A DNA stretch of 64,000 nt from contig NZ_JADQDM010000001.1 of assembly GCF_015694525.1 (NCBI RefSeq), positions 1 through 64,000 of the forward strand, written 5' to 3'. This stretch comes from Hymenobacter ruricola (GTDB lineage Bacteria; Bacteroidota; Bacteroidia; Cytophagales; Hymenobacteraceae). The position numbers were made by a program, and so were the translations under genes. The notes below the pieces were generated by a model. It saw nothing but the letters and a program-made list of their open reading frames with translations. It searched no databases and was not told where the DNA came from. This document shows positions 62,495 to 64,000 of the stretch, piece after piece. How positions within the stretch are numbered: the first letter of the stretch is position 1; the number at the start of each line of letters is the position of its first letter.

Positions 62495-62908
62495 ATGGAA
62501 GCAGTAGCAAAACTCCGCAATGTGCCGACCTCGCCTCGTAAGATGCGACTGGTGGCCGACCTCGTGCGCGGCAAGAAAGTGACCCAGGCCCTCGGCCTGT
62601 TGCGCTTCGAAGCCAACATCGGCGCCGAGAAGATTGAGAAACTGCTCCTTTCGGCCTTGGCCAACTGGCAGCAGCACAACGAAGAAGAGCGGATTGAAGA
62701 CGCAAACCTCTACATCAGCGAAATCTTCGTGGACGAAGGACGCCAGCTGAAGCGCCTGCGCCCCGCCCCCCAGGGCCGTGGCCACCGCATCCGCAAGCGC
62801 AGCAACCACGTGACGTTGAAAATCGACACAAAAGTTGAAAAGCTTGGCTCCAAGCACGCCAAAGAAGTTGGCACCACCGAAAATCCTAAGGCCGACGCCA
62901 AATCCTAA
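62495..62908 (+). CDS. rplV: Ribosomal protein L22
   Basis: This encodes 137 residues from ATG 62495; the longer frame from 62435 overlaps rpsS and is not family-like. It reaches the exit tunnel with a long hairpin ([20 protein letters not shown]). [18 protein letters not shown] is the hallmark start. The C-terminal tail ([12 protein letters not shown]) is longer than in most bacteria. Confidence 0.95.
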   Translation: MEAVAKLRNVPTSPRKMRLVADLVRGKKVTQALGLLRFEANIGAEKIEKLLLSALANWQQHNEEERIEDANLYISEIFVDEGRQLKRLRPAPQGRGHRIRKRSNHVTLKIDTKVEKLGSKHAKEVGTTENPKADAKS

Positions 62909-62914
62909 TTTAGT

Positions 62915-63802
<888 letters not shown>

Positions 63803-63813
63803 ATCATTGTTCG

Positions 63814-63912
63814 GTGTAGAGACGCGACACTTCGCGTCTCTACGCTAGAACGATTTTTCCGCTTTAGCCTGACGGCGCGGAACCGGAGACGCGAAGTATC
63901 GCGTCTCTACAT
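63814..63912. repeat. Paired palindromic repeat between rpsC and rplP
   Basis: Hairpin 1 at 63816-63843 has 12-bp arms (gtagagacgcga / tcgcgtctctac) and a CACT loop. Hairpin 2 at 63886-63907 has 9-bp arms (gagacgcga / tcgcgtctc) and an AGTA loop. Outer arms 63815-63825 and 63901-63911 also pair. This REP-like arrangement lies inside the ribosomal protein operon, 30 bp before rplP. Confidence 0.88.
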
Positions 63913-63941
63913 CCCTAGAATCTCTTTTAAATTTCAATAAA

Positions 63942-64000
63942 ATGTTACAACCGAAAAGGACCAAGTATCGCAAGATGCAAAAGGGTCGCGTAACAGGCCT
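63942..64000 (+). CDS. rplP: Ribosomal protein L16 (start only)
   Basis: The first 19 codons are present before the window ends: MLQPKRTKYRKMQKGRVTG, the conserved L16 start. It follows rpsC as in other bacteria, but with a 139-bp gap containing a repeat pair. Confidence 0.9.
   Translation, partial: MLQPKRTKYRKMQKGRVTG

Overview
The window looks like chromosome of a GC-rich Cytophagales bacterium, most likely Hymenobacter or a close relative. The evidence is Bacteroidota-type promoters (TTTG or TTG, about 19-21 nt, TAnnTTTG), few Shine-Dalgarno sequences, a type IX secretion C-terminal sorting domain, SusC/TonB-plug and carboxypeptidase-regulatory-like modules, a metal RND pump fused to a TolC-like domain, and the gene order tRNA-Tyr/Gly/Thr-tuf ... 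tRNA-Trp-secE-nusG-rplKAJL-rpoBC ... DUF3467-rpsL-rpsG-fusA-rpsJ. The genus is inferred from memory, not searched.

Region 1 (1-31000) is accessory and metabolic. It holds a lipoprotein; a 2018-residue alpha-2-macroglobulin-like protein carrying an embedded SusC-like plug segment; a metal-efflux operon (DUF6660-like protein, CusA/CzcA-TolC fusion, CusB-type adaptor); pectin-related enzymes (CE12-type esterase, PL1-type pectate lyase, and further on a GH43 enzyme); an amidase; DUF421 protein plus inorganic pyrophosphatase; an AAA ATPase/TOPRIM-like gene pair preceded by dense palindromes; an S1/P1 nuclease; a T9SS-exported metzincin-like protease; an acetyltransferase; and a GT2-GT9 pair for surface glycans.

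Region 2 (31200-38250) holds an ECF sigma factor with a putative zinc anti-sigma factor, gmk-nadD, a convergent operon (biotin carrier protein-pyrH-frr), and an M1 aminopeptidase.

Region 3 (38300-64000) is the translation/transcription core: tRNA-Tyr, -Gly, -Thr, tuf, tRNA-Trp, secE, nusG, rplK, rplA, rplJ, rplL, rpoB, rpoC, rpsL, rpsG, fusA, rpsJ, rplC, rplD, rplW, rplB, rpsS, rplV, rpsC and the start of rplP. Several things interrupt it. A lipoprotein pair shares an identical 354-bp core between tuf and tRNA-Trp. An AT-richer unknown gene follows rpoC. An O-antigen-ligase-like membrane gene splits rpsJ from rplC. Inverted repeats sit in several gene junctions.

The most unusual signals are: (a) four intergenic stem-loops whose arms are themselves tandem 7- or 8-bp repeats, at pyrH/frr, rpoB/rpoC, rpsL/rpsG and rpsG/fusA; (b) the duplicated lipoproteins with an identical core, different signal peptides and different six-cysteine tails of identical spacing; and (c) the ATPase/TOPRIM-like pair, a candidate defence module, whose ATPase has an AT-rich middle between GC-rich ends. 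All calls come from reading the sequence; no database search was run.
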